Notes: a model not told the origin generated them from the sequence alone. Positions 1 through 11,549 are shown, numbered from the stretch's first letter. The stretch is DNA of 64,000 nucleotides from Eriocheir sinensis (GCF_024679095.1 NW_026110850.1:266001-330000), one strand, 5' to 3'. Numbers and translations: made by a program.

Positions 1-820
1 TAGTAAATTTCCAGATGATACCAAGATCGGTAGAGTAATTGAGTCGGATCAGGACGCTAGTATTCTCCAAGGTGAACTCAACAGATTGTATGACTGGGCA
101 GATAAATGGCAGATGGAGTTCAATGTAGGGAAGTGCAGTATTCTGAGTGTAGGTAGGAACAACCCCTCACATAACTATTGTTTAAATGACACTCTCATAA
201 GCAGGTCTGGGTGCGAGAGGGATTTCGGGGTCTTAGTGAGCTCTGATCTCCGTCCAAGGGCACAATGCATTCAAGCTAGAAATCGAGCTAATAGGGTACT
301 GGGATTTATTTCAAGGAGCGTAAGCAACAGAAGCCCCGAAGTCTTCCTCAAACTATATTTAGCATTAGTTAGACCTCATCTTGACTATGCGGCTCAGTTC
401 TGGTCACCTTACTATAGAATGGATATCAAAATGTAAGAATCGGTGCAGAGGAGGATGACTAAGATGATTCAGGGGTTGAGAAACTTGCCATACGAGGAAA
501 GACTCAAACAGTTAAACTTGCATTCTCTAGAAAGGCGAAGGGTGCGTGGAGACATGATCGAGGTTTATAAATGGATGAAGGGCTTTAATAAGGGAGACAT
601 TCATAAGGTGTTGTTGGTAAGAGAACCGGGTAGGACACGAAGTAATGGGTTTAAACTGGATAAATTCAGATTCAACAGGGACATAGGCAAAAATCGGTTT
701 ACTAACAGGGTGGTGGATGAGTGGAATGGGCTTAGCAGTCATGTGGTGAGTGCCAATACAATTGTCACATTCAAAAATAGACTAGATAAATTCATGGACA
801 GCGATATTAGGTGGGGTTAG
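1..820 (+). pseudogene. RT C-terminal region of family A (one nonsense codon)
   Basis: The frame encodes the end of the RT palm and the thumb/C-terminal region of a jockey-superfamily RT. The catalytic box appears at the very start as FPDD in place of FADD, with both aspartates kept. It is followed by a WADKWQMEFN helix, the LGVLVSSDL block and the typical tail blocks VRPHLDYA, FWSPYYR and KLNLHSLERRRVRGDMIEVYK-like. The same frame runs through, but a TTA-to-TAA change at about 434-436 splits it into 86-436 and 443-820. The terminator is TAG at 818-820. The element's product would have copied its own mRNA at the target site; this copy cannot encode a complete protein. Confidence 0.88.
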
Positions 821-906
821 ATACGCGGGAGCTTAGGGTCAAAGGAGCTGCCTCGTACAGGCCTACCGGCCTCTTGTAGACTCCTGCGTTCTTATGTTCT
901 TATGTT
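1..906 (+). mobile_element. Non-LTR retrotransposon family A, copy A1 (3' part)
   Basis: This is the 3' part of a CR1/L2/jockey-type non-LTR retrotransposon; the window edge cuts its 5' side. It holds the end of the reverse-transcriptase (RT) ORF, a ~70-base 3' UTR and a terminal short tandem repeat, two copies of TTCTTATG (about 887-905), as is usual for CR1/L2-type elements. It differs from the copy at 57,355-58,692 at only a few positions in their overlap, so both derive from a recently active family. Immediately after the tail the sequence switches to an inverted piece of the same family. Confidence 0.9.
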
Positions 907-1368
907 CCCTGCCCTCGTACGCCTGAGCCCTTTCCGGAAGAGTCGTTTGATTCTCTTGTGTGAATACTAAAAGGAAGTAGTCGTTCAACAATGTGCTCAT
1001 ATTTTCGTAATTTTCCGCTAGCACGCCTGTGTTTGCTTTCAGCTGTCCAATTTTCTCCCTTGTTTTTTGTTCTATACATCTGAAAGATACTTTAGATTAC
1101 TTTTCGCTCTTCTTTGCTTTTATTTAACCTCATAGTTCATTTTTGCTATCCTGGTGTTTTTCTTTACTAATCTAGATACTTTAACATACCGGCCCCTGAG
1201 TTGTGTTTCACCATTCTTTATTTTCTTATAAATTCCCTTAATTAAACCTATCTCGTGTTTTAGCCCACGAGTCATCCACTTGGGGTTATTGTTTTCTTTT
1301 CTAAGTGTTCGCTGGCGTATATGCTGTCCCTGTCCCTCTACTATTACTCTAACTAAATTATTTTAGGT

Positions 1369-2215
1369 TTATTCTACCTGGTTCTCCTGGTTCTCTAACC
1401 CACAGTTTTGGCCCTCACGAATCCCTACATTTTCCCAGTTTACCTCTTCAAAATGTCTTCGAAGCCCCTTGTAATTTGCTCTTCTAAAATCTGGCACCAA
1501 CACTGGGTTTGGTTCGCGGGTTACCGCCCAATCTAAGCTAAAACTAACCGCTCTGTGGTCACTATTTCCTAACTCTCCGTCCACCTCCAACTCACGTAGC
1601 AAGTTCCCATTATTAGTTAGGACTAAGTCTAAAATGTTAGCTCCTCTGGTAGGCTAAGTAACTACCTGCTTAAGGAGATTATCTTGTATAACTTTAAGAA
1701 AAATCCCTCGGCTTCCAGGTCAGTCCTCCAATAGTCTTCTTCCCAGTCTATATTCCTATAATCAAAGTCCCCATTATGCAGACATTTTACTCCTGCTCAC
1801 CATGTCAATCCCTTTGTAGTAATATACTCAGTCCTGCCTGTTAAGGTTGGGTGGAATATACAGAACCCCCATAGAGTTAGTTTTCTTTCCCTTTGTAAAC
1901 GTCCACCCAAACTGATTCTGAATCGATGTTGTTTTGGCCCCTAGATTATTAACAGGAACGATGATGGGTCTTTCCTTATAACCAACTGAATTGTTAACGA
2001 ACATTTATGAGCTCCTTTCTATATATAATGCATGCAACTCAAATCCCCTTCTTCCCTTTCTGTCTTTGTGAAACACCTGATAACCCATTCTTTCAAATTC
2101 CTACCTAAAATTTCTATTCGCTGTGTATATCCTGTTTCAAAGATTATGTCAAATTTCTTCACGCAAGCTTCACTCCTTAGTATGTCTATCTTGTTTCTAG
2201 AGGCTCCTGCGCTGT
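1369..2215 (-). pseudogene. APE endonuclease domain of family A ORF2
   Basis: This is the minus-strand remnant of the N-terminal endonuclease that nicks target DNA for target-primed reverse transcription. Recognisable blocks in order are the opening LxTN-like segment near 2215, the central YKGKKTNSMGVLYIPP-like block near 1850-1900, the GDFDYRNIDW block near 1740-1780 (the conserved GDFN-type strand), and the terminal NSDHR block (the S-D-H signature of APE nucleases) near 1555. An open stretch (1602-1369) covers the SDH motif and the linker downstream. The frame is broken several times, so it is non-functional. Confidence 0.75.
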
Positions 2216-2490
2216 TAGTATAGAAAATCCTTAACCCTCTAGTGCTCCCTATAATTTTCTAAGCTGCTTGGGTAGTATAGAAAATCCACACACTCTACTC
2301 TATAATTACTACTAAGCTGCCAGGTTGTATTTTCTTGCTGGGTTAGTATAGAAAAATCCCAGCCCACACTCTGGCAATTCCCTACACTCACTACTAAGCC
2401 GCCAGGTTGTATTTTTGATCTAGAAAACTTAGCTCCACACTCTGGTACTCCCTATAATTACTACTGTTGCCAGGTTGTATTTTTGACTTG
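2214..2490 (-). repeat. Degenerate ~65-80 bp tandem repeat, about four units
   Basis: Four imperfect units share the blocks TTAGTATAGAAAA, CACACTCTGG/CTACTC, CTATAATTACTACT and GCCAGGTTGTATTTT. On the element's coding strand the array lies between the esterase ORF1 remnant and the start of the APE domain, so it is probably an expansion of the inter-ORF or ORF2 leader. Units differ by small indels. Confidence 0.7.
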
Positions 2491-2522
2491 ATGTTGTTTT
2501 CCCATTACTCCTCCCCCCTCGT

Positions 2523-3045
2523 CTATACGAAAAAAAAATCCTCAGAGCACTGGTGCTCGCTCAAGGAGTCTGAGAGCCTCAACACCTCTTGAACGTCAAG
2601 TGTATCCTGGTCCTGGTGGCAGAGGGGGTTGCCAAAGAAGAGGTCCCAGTTGTCAACGAACAGCCACTCCATTGCGTTTCCCTGCAGTGCTCCAGCAAGT
2701 CTGTTGTTCACTGCTATCGCCCTGGACAGCCATCCATCGCCAACGCCCTCTCGGCAGGACGCCACACACTACTGATTGGCGACCCACCAGCCTGGCGTAC
2801 CACTAACAATTCCCTAAATGCCAGAGAGGTCCTCGCTTACACACGGGAAACGTCGTTCCCCTGCCACAGCTGAGGAAGACAGGTTTGGTCCTCGCTTGCC
2901 ATACACGCCTCAATCTCTGTCTGATATATGCCCCACCCTTCATGGGAAACACACCTCGCCCTGTTCTTATCCCCCTTGGGAGCAAAAATACCTGTCAACA
3001 TAACGCACCTGACTATCACCAATCACGAGCACCTGACGGCCAGAG
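2523..3045 (-). pseudogene. ORF1 remnant with SGNH-esterase domain (family A)
   Basis: On the minus strand the block VLVIGDSQVRYVDR (near 3000-3045) matches the GDS catalytic-serine box of the SGNH hydrolase/esterase domain found in ORF1 proteins of CR1-type retrotransposons. Further along the same strand, the WLSRAIAVNNRLA and FVDNWDLFFGNP blocks (2765-2560) match the end of that domain, where the catalytic Asp-x-x-His lies; here that last motif is damaged. The intervening ~250 bases hold stops and frameshifts. ORF1 products of this class bind RNA and form RNPs; the esterase role is uncertain. The identification is by motif recall only. Confidence 0.65.
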
Positions 3046-3610
3046 GAGGGGGCCAAGGAGGTGGGTGAAGGGGAGGGGAGAGCGAAGGTGGGAGGGACCA
3101 GCTGTAAAAGAACGAGGAGAAATTGTGAAGCTGGGGAGGGAGAGGGAGGAGGAGGGAGAAGGAGGAGAGGGAGAGAAAGAGGAGGAGGAGGAGGAGGTGG
3201 AAAGGTGTGGGATGGTTGGCCGAGGGGCAAGGGGAAGAGGGGACAGGAAAGGTAATAAAGTGGGAGGTGGAGATGGAGAGGGAGGAAAAGAAGAGAGGAG
3301 GAGGAAGAGGAAGAAGAGGGTAGCGTGAGAGGTGAGGGATGGGTGGCTGATGGGTGGCTGAAAGAAGAGGAGAAAAGGAAGGAGGGTGAGAGGGGCAGGC
3401 TGAGGATGTGGGAGGAGGACGAAGAGGAGGCGGAGGACGAGGAGGAGAAGGAGGAGGAGGAAGAGGGGAGAGGAAGGTGAGGGATGGGTGACTGAGTGCT
3501 GGAAGGGGGAAGGGGGAAGCAAGAGGGGAAGGGGGTGAGAGAATGGCTGAGGTGCGGGGAGGGAGGACGGACGAGGGTGGCTGAGGTGGGAGGAGGATGA
3601 CGAGAGGCGT
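3046..3610 (+). repeat. Purine (GGA/GAGGG) tract, ~560 bp
   Basis: The + strand is almost entirely G and A, built from GGAGGA and GGGAAGGG motifs, with duplicated segments around GGTGAGGGATGGGTG (3331 and 3476). On the minus strand it reads into the ORF1 remnant as a Pro/Ser/Leu low-complexity frame, so the tract may be an expansion inside ORF1's linker. No independent gene is supported. Confidence 0.8.
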
Positions 3611-3929
3611 AGGACGAACACAAAGGAAACACAAAGGAAGAATAAAACAACAGCAGACCTGTTGGTCCTTACGAGGTTGCTTGTGAATAGCCACACTAAC
3701 TATCTAATCAAAGGTGGAAGATGAAGGACAGCAAAGTGCTATGAAGGCTCCTCCCTACCCCATCCCTCCAGCCAAAGCTGGCAGGAAAGGAAAAGAACCA
3801 TGCAGCATGGAAAAACTGCATGGAATTTATGTAGGAAAGAGGAAAGAACTACCATTACTGCTACCACTAACCGGGCGATAAAAAGCGGACAGGACACCAG
3901 TATTCGAAAAAGAACTTAACGTTATTACG

Positions 3930-6780
3930 ACAATGAGTAATATCTAAGTTGCTGGTTGATCTTAAAAACACTTGTCTAATCTATTCTTGAAGGCCGTAAC
4001 TGTTGTATCTATCAACGACATCACAAGGTAGAGAGTTCCAAACATTAACAACTCGATTGAAGAAGAAGTGTTTAGCTTCGTGCGACGAGAATCTTTACCA
4101 CTTTATCTTCAAATTGTGATTTCTTCTGTTCTATTTGATCGATCAATTGTAAAGTAATCTTCCGCATTAATATCACTGAATCCTTGCAGAACATTTTAAA
4201 ACACTTCTATTAGATCGCCTCGCATTCTTTTCGTTTTGATAGGCTGAATAAATTTACTTAAGCCTTGTTCATATGAAAGGGATTGTCTTCAAATTTAGGG
4301 AATCATCTTTGTTATCTTCGTTGGACCCGTTCCAACCCTTTTCTATGTCTTTTCTGTAGTAGGGAGACTAAAAACTGTACACAGTACTCTGTACGGGAAT
4401 GAAACCAACGAATTATACAGTTTTAATATTACTTTTCCGATTTCCATTATTAAAGACTCTCGTCCGATAAACCAACCAATTTGTTTGCAGTTTTAACTAC
4501 CTCAGAACAATGCTGACCGGGCTTTAAAATCGCTTCTACGATATAGTGATTCCAAGATCCTTTCTTAATTTACCGTAAGAAAGTTGCTGGATCATTCATT
4601 ACGTACCGAACGCGATTGTTATTTTTTCCGATGTGCAACACTTTACATTTCTCAACGTTAAATTTCATTTGCCATTGATTATGGCCGAACGTGCAAGTCG
4701 ATTCTATATCTGATTGTAAAGCTTCTTCGTCGAGTATCGCAGCTACTTTTACTGGCAATTTTTGTGTCATCAGCAAATTTCGATACTTTTGCAGTGAGCC
4801 CATCATCGATATCATTAACATAAATTAAGAAGAGCATGGGGCCATAGCTTTTGATCCTTGAGGTACGCCGCTTTGACATCGAGCCAGTTAGATGTAACAC
4901 CGTTTAGAACTACTCTGTTTCGGCCTCAGAGGTAGATCAGTCCACAGTTTATTTGAGAATGTTACCGGAGATACCGTGTGTCAGTAGTTTGCTGAAATCG
5001 TTGGTGGGGACCTTATCAAATGCCTTTTGAAAATCCAGATATAATGATATCTACTGATCTGCTTTCTCATCGAACACCTCAAAAATATAGTGAAAAAATC
5101 AAGTAAGTTAGTCAAACACGAACGTTTACTACGGAAGCCATGTTGCGAATTATTTATTATATTATTTTCTTCGAAGAATTTCACCATATTGTCGCAAAGT
5201 AGAATGATAGTTCTCCATTAACTTACAAACAATAGATGTCAGGCTAATTGGTCGATAGTTTCCTTTTTTTTTTTTCTGGATGAGACTTGTCCCCTTGAAA
5301 ATTGGTGACATTTGGTAGTTTCCAATCCGACGGAACTTTTTCCAGCTGTTAAAGATTTATTGAATAAGTGATGGAGAGCGGTTTACAAATTTGATGTTTG
5401 ATTTCTTTAAGACCCTAGGGGTAATTTCTCTTTGTCCGGACCAGGAGCTTTGCTTTACTTTAATCTTTTCAATTGTGCGTAAAATGTCACTTTCTACGAT
5501 GAGCACGCCACATAACATCTTTTCGGTCCTTCTAACCTCCGGCGGTTGAGGTGATAAACAATCTTCGTCGGTAAATACGGATGCAAAAGTTATTTAGGAT
5601 TGTAGCCATTTCATTTTCATCGTTCGTGTGGTTACCATTTTCATTAGCAAGCGGTCCGATACCACAAGTGAGTGACTTTTTATTATTTTATATAGCTGAA
5701 AAATTCTTTTAGGATTAGATTTACTTGTTTCTGCTATATATTCTTCAAAGATTTTTCTTTTCATTTATTAATTTCTTGGTTTCATGGCGAATTCTGTCCA
5801 ACTCTAGTTTGTCAGCTCCTGCTCTGAGATGATATAATGTAAATTTCCAGTGTGCTACAATGCGTTTTTTTAAGAGATAGGCTATTTTGAATTTCGTTAT
5901 TCCACCATTTGGGTTTTCTTCTTAGAAGCGTTGAACGTCTGTGTACATGATAGGGTACGCATATGCTTATGGCATTGTTCAATATTGTGGTGAAGGCCCC
6001 CAAGATTTATCAATATCTGTTTCCGCCGTGATTTCAGTCCAGTCAGAATTATTTAGAATTGATCGGAGTCTTTAAGGAAATTGCCTCTGATAATCAGTAG
6101 TACCTTTTCTTTACTAGGAGTTACTTTACTTTTCTCTTCATATTGATGCTGAATGATTGTTCGGTGATCGCTAGAACTCAAAATTGACCAACATTTACTT
6201 CTTTAATCAGATCAGCTGTCGTTGAAAAGATAAGGTCAAGTATATTATTTTTCTCCGAGTCTGTTCTTGAACGTGTTGATGTAAATCACTTTCTAGTAAA
6301 TTTGTGTACAGGTCGAGCCCTGCGACAGTTCAACGGTTCACCCCATCTTTCACTGGCAAGTTAAAGTCCCAACAATTACTGGGGTTCGCCTCGCAACTGC
6401 TACTTTGTTTCTTAATAATAATTCACTTAATGCGTGGTCGATATCAAGAGTCTGCCTTGGCGGTCTGTAGATAAGTCCAATTACTTATTTTGAGATTTAT
6501 TTAATTTCAATGAAGACCGTAGTTCATACTTTTTGGTTATAATATTCACTTTTCACGGATACTGGATGGAGAGAGTTGTTGGATATAAAGATAACGCCTC
6601 TACATCCCTGTCTGTTCTCTCTTTCATGACTAAAAATATGGTATAGCCTGGTAATCTATATTCCACCAATGAAATCTCTCATTTGAAGTGTCTATCCAAG
6701 ATTCTGTGACTCCGATGATGTGATAATGATTTGTAGTTGCGAGGACTCCCTAGAGTCTTCAAATTTGTTACGTAGGCTAC
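3930..6780 (-). pseudogene. ORF2 (APE endonuclease + RT) of family B, copy B1
   Basis: The minus strand shows scattered remnants of one ORF2. Segment 6003-5812 and its surroundings fall in the RT linker, 5187-4981 carries the NNSQHGFRSKRSCLTNLL block before motif A, and 4900-4680 carries SYGPMLFLIYVNDIDDG and KFADDTK, the RT catalytic box. Segment 4821-4570 carries the palm/thumb boundary, and the C-terminal tail lies between 4560 and 3930. Homologous blocks run in all three frames, which shows many indels. The usual order of endonuclease, fingers/palm, thumb is kept. Confidence 0.72.
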
Positions 6781-6839
6781 AGGCGTTTACATAGCAAAGC
6801 TTTTAATGTGAATTCGAGTCAGAGTTTTTCGGGTTGAGT

Positions 6840-7200
6840 GCACCCACGTGGTGGAGCTACTGGTGCTTCATCGCCTCATGCGTTTTTGGCTTTCAATATT
6901 TACTTGGTCACAGAGCAGCCTCCTGAAACGGGCTGCTCCAACAGGGTTTAAGTGAATGCTATTGTGGGAAGGAAACAAGTCTGAATCGTAATGTAAAATT
7001 GTTCCACAAGTTAGCGAACTGGACGTTTTCTTGTTGAGCAAAGGGAATGAAGTCTGTTGTTTGTGCGAAAGGCCCTTTACTGTAAAAGCCTAGATTCGGC
7101 ACCGAAACCCTCGGAGGATTCCTGAGATTATGCGATGTTACATGGCATCCGTTTTACGTTTATACTGGCGATCATGCGGCGGTATTTCTCGGCAGTTCCT
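6840..7200 (-). pseudogene. ORF1 C-terminal remnant (esterase end) of family B
   Basis: On the minus strand the stretch near 6930-7130 can be read, with frame changes, as an ORF1 end. It shows a KRKTDAM block near 7140, a VSVPNLGFYSKGPF-like block, a FANLWNNF block and a SIHLNPVGAARFGRLL block. The last resembles the catalytic His region of SGNH esterase domains in CR1-type ORF1 proteins. The support is partial motif similarity only. Confidence 0.5.
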
Positions 7201-7290
7201 CAGAACGGGAAGATGGAGACTGAGAAGGAGGACGAGGGCGAGGCGAAGGAGGAGGAGGAGGAGAAAGAGAAAGAAGTAGGAGTGTGTATA
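7200..7290 (+). repeat. GGA/GAAG purine tract at the 5' end of element B1
   Basis: A short purine-only tract built from GAGGAGGAG and GAGAAAGAG lies directly upstream (on the element's strand) of the ORF1 remnant. A second GGA tract lies at 7585-7660. It parallels the purine tract beside the family A ORF1 remnant. Confidence 0.7.
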
Positions 7291-8654
7291 CCTTTTCCCA
7301 AACCTCTTATCTTCTTCCCTATAAGTCATAAAGTACAGCAGAGTAACACGCCGTCGCTCACGTCACTCTACAAAGGCTCAAAGCTGCCTGTAAGTACCTC
7401 GGTCCACACTACCTTTCGTGTGTCCTTTTGTTGCTGTCTGTCTGTCTGTCTGTCTGTCGGTACACTCAATGGCACAGGACACCATATTTCTTTAATTGTT
7501 GTGTTAGTTTTCTTTGTTGGTGTTGTAAAAGTGTCCAATCGTCTTCACAACCCTATCATCTTCACCTTTCATATGTCTTGTAAAATATAGGTAACGGAGG
7601 AGGAGGTGGAGATGGAGGAGGTGGAGATGGAGGAGGAGGAAACAGAGGAGGCAGGAAAAAAAAGAAGAAAAAAGCCCGCAAATCCTGCTATTTTATTGCC
7701 TGATGAGTCAATCACCATACAGCATCACCACCGTCGCTCACTGACACCTCTACAAAGCTCAAGGTTGCTCTATCACTGCCTCTAAGCAAAATAATACTAC
7801 CTTTGCTGCGTGTCATCTTTGTTGCTTTTTTGTGTCAGTGCTGTTGCAGGAAAGTTTTTTAAAGAATGGTATAAAGTTTGCTCTTTTTTTTATTGTCTTG
7901 CTATCTTATTTTTTTTTTTTTATTTTTTTTCTGTGTGTTTCTTTTTTCTCTGGCTACCTTTTATATCCCCTCTACTTTCTTCGATCTCCCATCTTTTCTC
8001 CTTCCGTCTTCACTAAAATAAAGGTTTTAAGTCCATAGTACCCTTTTCACCTTTCCTTATTAACCATATTATTATTATTATCCTTATTATTATTCCTTTC
8101 CTATTTTCCTCTGGTCTCTCACCTTTCATCACCTTTGTAGCCTTTTCCTCACCTTTATTCTCCGTACCTTTCCTCATTATTTCTTTACCTTTTCTCATTT
8201 TTCTACTTCTCTCACGTATCGTCACCCTTCCTAGCCTCATCGTACCCATCCTCACCTTCCTTCACCTTTCCACATTTTTTACGTTTTATTTCCTTCGCCT
8301 TTCATCACTTATCTCCCCTTTCCTCTTGCTTCCTCATTGCTGCCAATCTCCTCGCACCTTTCCTTACTATTCCACCTTCCTTCACCTCTGCAAATATCCG
8401 CGTACCTTTCCTTACCTCTGCTTCCCTCCCTTCATCATTCCACATTTATTTACCTCCCGTTCCTTTGCTCACCATTCCACACCTCTCACCCTCCTCCTCA
8501 CCTGCCTCGCCTCACTCGTAAACTCCCCATTGATATCAGCTCCTCCCTCAACCCCACCGCCGCCCCACCACCATCTCACTTGGCGCCTGTTTTCTCGCTG
8601 CCTTCCCCGCCTGTGTCTGTCATCCTGCAGGCGGCGATTTATTGTGGCACGGTA

Positions 8655-8655
<1 letters not shown>
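7291..8655. other. No gene; pyrimidine-rich DNA with small repeats
   Basis: This contains a (CTGT)5-6 tract at 7435-7458, a second GGA tract (7585-7660) and an imperfect duplication of a CCGTCGCTCAC...CTACAAAGCTCAA block (about 7351-7390 and 7730-7765). From 7800 to 8640 the + strand is strongly C/T-rich with repeated CACCTTTCCTTA-like words. No coding, tRNA or promoter signal is convincing. Confidence 0.6.
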
Positions 8656-8761
<106 letters not shown>

Positions 8762-8910
8762 AAATTCAAAAAAAGAAAGAAAAGTTATTTCAAGCAAACA
8801 TGATAAAAACAAATAATTAATAAAGTAGTGAAGTAAGAAAAGACACGAATGTTTGCTACTTTCCATAATGAGCTTCAGATTTCAGAATGTAGAACCAATA
8901 GCCAATCAAT

Positions 8911-8932
8911 GTGTGTGAGTGTGTGTGTGTGT

Positions 8933-8993
<61 letters not shown>

Positions 8994-8997
8994 GTGT
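8911..8997 (+). repeat. (GT)n microsatellite with minor interruptions
   Basis: GT repeats, with single GAGT and TATG interruptions near the start and a TTGT at the end. It lies about 150 bp from the preceding GT tract. Confidence 0.97.
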
Positions 8998-10020
8998 AAG
9001 ACTTTCACTCAGCTCATTTTTTATTCCATTGTATTTCCTCGCGTGTGCTTTAGCTTTCACACAGTTGTTATTTTTATCTTCCTTTTCCTTTGTTGTGTTT
9101 TTTGAAGCATAACAGTTCACTCATTTTTTATTCTTCTATGGAATAGAGAATGTTCGTGTGGTTTATCATTTGCTTATCTTTTTTTCCCTTTTTTATGCTG
9201 AAGCTCGTTTAAGATCATTTTTTTGTTTGTTTTATTTTTATTTCCTTCTCTATCCTCTTATATAGGATTTATGCTCTGGTGTTTTTACCTTTTTTTTTCT
9301 TTCAACTTCTGGTACGTTTTGATTATTTACATGTTTTTTCTTTGCTCCACTTCCTCCTTGCCTTGTGTTCGCCTCTTTGGTGTTTTTTCTCTTATCTTTG
9401 TGCCGCAGCGTCTTGCTTTTTTTCACCTTTCATCGTCAATCAGTTGTCTTTACATCAACATGCCTTTCCCATCTTTCACTCGTGTCTGATTATTTTCATC
9501 TCTATTTTATTTATTTTCTCCTTTGCTCTTTTTGCTGTGTGCCAGACAAACTTTTTCAGTTATCTATTTTCGGTTTATTTTTTATATTTCCCAGTGTCTT
9601 CCTCTAACTTTTTATGCGTTTCTTTTCACCTGTTCCTGTTTTTTTCTCTTCATAGCCGTTTTATTTACACACCAACATCACTCTGCGGCAATTTCTATGC
9701 GAGTGTTTTCATCTTTCGTCTTTTTCTCTATATTCTTTTTACGTAACAGCATCATTCAGTTACTTTCATGTAGCTATAAATGTGATTTTTTTTCATTCTT
9801 ATTTTTTCCTTTAACTTTCTGTAACTTGTTTTGTATGTGGTTATTTTTCAACTCTTATTTTTTTTTTCTGTATTACATTCTGCACCTTTTTTTCAGTTTT
9901 TTTCTGTCTTTTTTTTTTTTCATTAGAATCATGTTCAGATTTCTTTCTTCATTTTAACTCCTTTTCTTTATTCAACTCGTACATATGTTTTCTACTACAG
10001 TTTCGTCTTTTCTTTATATC
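8998..10020 (+). other. T-rich, strongly pyrimidine-asymmetric region
   Basis: About 1 kb in which the + strand is dominated by T and C, with recurring words such as TCATTTTTTATTCTT and TTTTTTCTGT. Apparent Phe/Leu/Ser-rich frames follow from composition. There is no recognisable gene. Confidence 0.7.
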
Positions 10021-10232
10021 TTATATCGACGCAGTGTTCGTAGTATTTCCTTTCTTTTTCTTCCTCGCTTTGTATCCCATTGTGTTTTCGGCGCCTCGCT
10101 CGGCAGCACAATAAGACAGCGAGAGGAATATGCATAAGCACAACGCCGCGCCCACTTTGCTCGTACAAATACATATTCCAGCTGAGCATTGCCTTATGAG
10201 GGTGCCGGGGGGCCGCGTGCAGCACCTTGTCG

Positions 10233-10291
<59 letters not shown>
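10233..10291 (+). repeat. (AC)n microsatellite
   Basis: A perfect AC tract of about 29 repeats. Confidence 0.98.
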
Positions 10292-10292
<1 letters not shown>

Positions 10293-11010
10293 GTACACGT
10301 GCCTCCAGGTGTCACCTCTACCTGGGGTGTTACCGTCACGGCCGCTGGAATATTCTCGCGGCTGTCCCACACCTTGACGGACGTGACACGACGTCAAGTG
10401 GCGGGCCAGGGAGAGCTTGGTATATAATGTGGTGGATAGGCTGAAAAAGAGGACGTGATGAATGATACGTAAGGTGGAAAGGTAATGGTGGGCGCGGCAG
10501 CAGAACGTGTGCTGCAGGGTGTACCGTTGTCATGCAGAATGTATATAGATGGGTTGCACTGACGTCACACCGCTTCGCTTTTGTTTTAGGATAAACAACT
10601 GTCAGCCATATTAGGAGGCACGACCTAAGTATAACACAACAGGTAAGGATGATCACACAGGTAGCTAATTAAATAGGTTATATTAATTGCAACATGAAGA
10701 TGAACGTTGTAATGAAATATAACTCCAAATTTGTCCCATATAAGAAATAAGTTGTAAACAAATAAGGAATTTTAGGACAGAAAAAAATCGAGCAAATTAC
10801 AGTCTAGGGAAGGTTGCAGCCAAGCAAGAAGACACAAGACAGGTGAATAAAAAACAGGTGACCTTAATTAGTGTGACGCCTCTTCCTGGAAATGTAACCC
10901 AAAATTTTGTATGTATGGCCTTAATTACATATTGGATCATTATCAGGGCAGCGAAATTAGACATGATTGCAACTGGTGTCTTGTTATACCTGACGAACTA
11001 TTCCCAGACG
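10292..11010. other. No recognisable feature
   Basis: Mixed-composition DNA with no coding, RNA or transposon signature that I can support. Confidence 0.5.
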
Positions 11011-11548
11011 TCTCCCCTTCCCTTGCCTTCCCTTCCCTTCCCTTCCCTTCCCTTCCCTTCCTTTTCTTTCCCTTCCCTTCCCTTCCCTTCCCTTCCCTTC
11101 CCTTCCCTTCCTTTCCTTTTCCTTGCCTTGCCTTGCCTTGCTTTGCCTTCTTTTTCCTTCCCTTCCCTTCCCTTCCATTCCCTTCGCTTCACTTCCCTTC
11201 CCTTCCCATCCTTTTCCTTGCCATGGCTTGCCTTGCCTTGCCTTGCCTTCCTTTTCCTTCCCTTCCCTTCCCTTCCTTTCCTTTTCCTTGCCTTGCCTTG
11301 CCTTGCCTTGCCTCCGTTTCCATTCGCTTCCTGATCCTTCCTTCCTTCCTTCCTTCCCTTCCTTTCCCTTCCTTCCCATCCTTTTCATGGCTTGCCTTGC
11401 CTTCCTTTTCCTTCCCTTCCCTTCCCTTCCTTTTCCTTCACTTCCCTTCCCTTCCCTTGCCTTGCCTTGCCTTCCTTTCCCTTCCCTTTCCTTCCCTTCT
11501 TCTTCTCTCCCTCACTTTTCTTCTCTTCCCTTCCCGTCCCTTCCTTTC
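11011..11548 (+). repeat. (CCTTC)n / (CCTTG)n pentanucleotide array, ~540 bp
   Basis: A long pentanucleotide array, mainly CCTTC with blocks of CCTTG and some TTTTC variants. Higher-order repetition is visible: blocks of CCTTC followed by TTTTCCTTG and several CCTTG recur at 11,120, 11,210, 11,280 and 11,390. Pentamer periodicity gives open frames with a five-residue Pro/Phe/Leu-Ser pattern in all three + frames, which are not genes. Confidence 0.95.
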
Positions 11549-11549
11549 G

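Larger units (their letters stand above)
908..3045 (-). mobile_element. Non-LTR family A, inverted 5' half (A1')
   Basis: Read on the minus strand, this carries in order: an SGNH-esterase ORF1 remnant (about 3040-2523), a degenerate tandem repeat (2490-2214), an apurinic-type (APE) endonuclease domain (about 2215-1370) and the linker to the RT, stopping at a point equivalent to the start of the RT region. It aligns by eye with the minus-strand copy at 24.7-27.1 kb over 908-1800. The RT itself is missing. Many stops and small indels interrupt it, so it is older or more decayed than copy A1. It abuts the 3' tail of A1, so the two pieces face each other tail to broken end. Confidence 0.8.
3612..7200 (-). 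mobile_element. Non-LTR retrotransposon family B, copy B1 (nearly full length, decayed)
   Basis: This minus-strand element runs from an ORF1 remnant near 7200, through an APE and RT ORF2 (about 6780-3930), to a 3' UTR (3930-3640) and a terminal tail of two TTTGTGTTTCC-like repeats (rev. comp., 3616-3640). The 3' UTR matches base for base in long blocks that of the + copy at 22,341-22,650. The RT region overlaps the 21.6-kb copy in protein sequence (the KVLHIGKNNNRVRYVMN block is in both). Frames change repeatedly, so it is inactive. It is related to but distinct from family A. Confidence 0.82.

Noticed and set aside
1..3045. Twin-priming inversion of a single family A insertion
   Set aside because: The 3' tail lies at the internal junction instead of the outer end, opposite to the twin-priming product.
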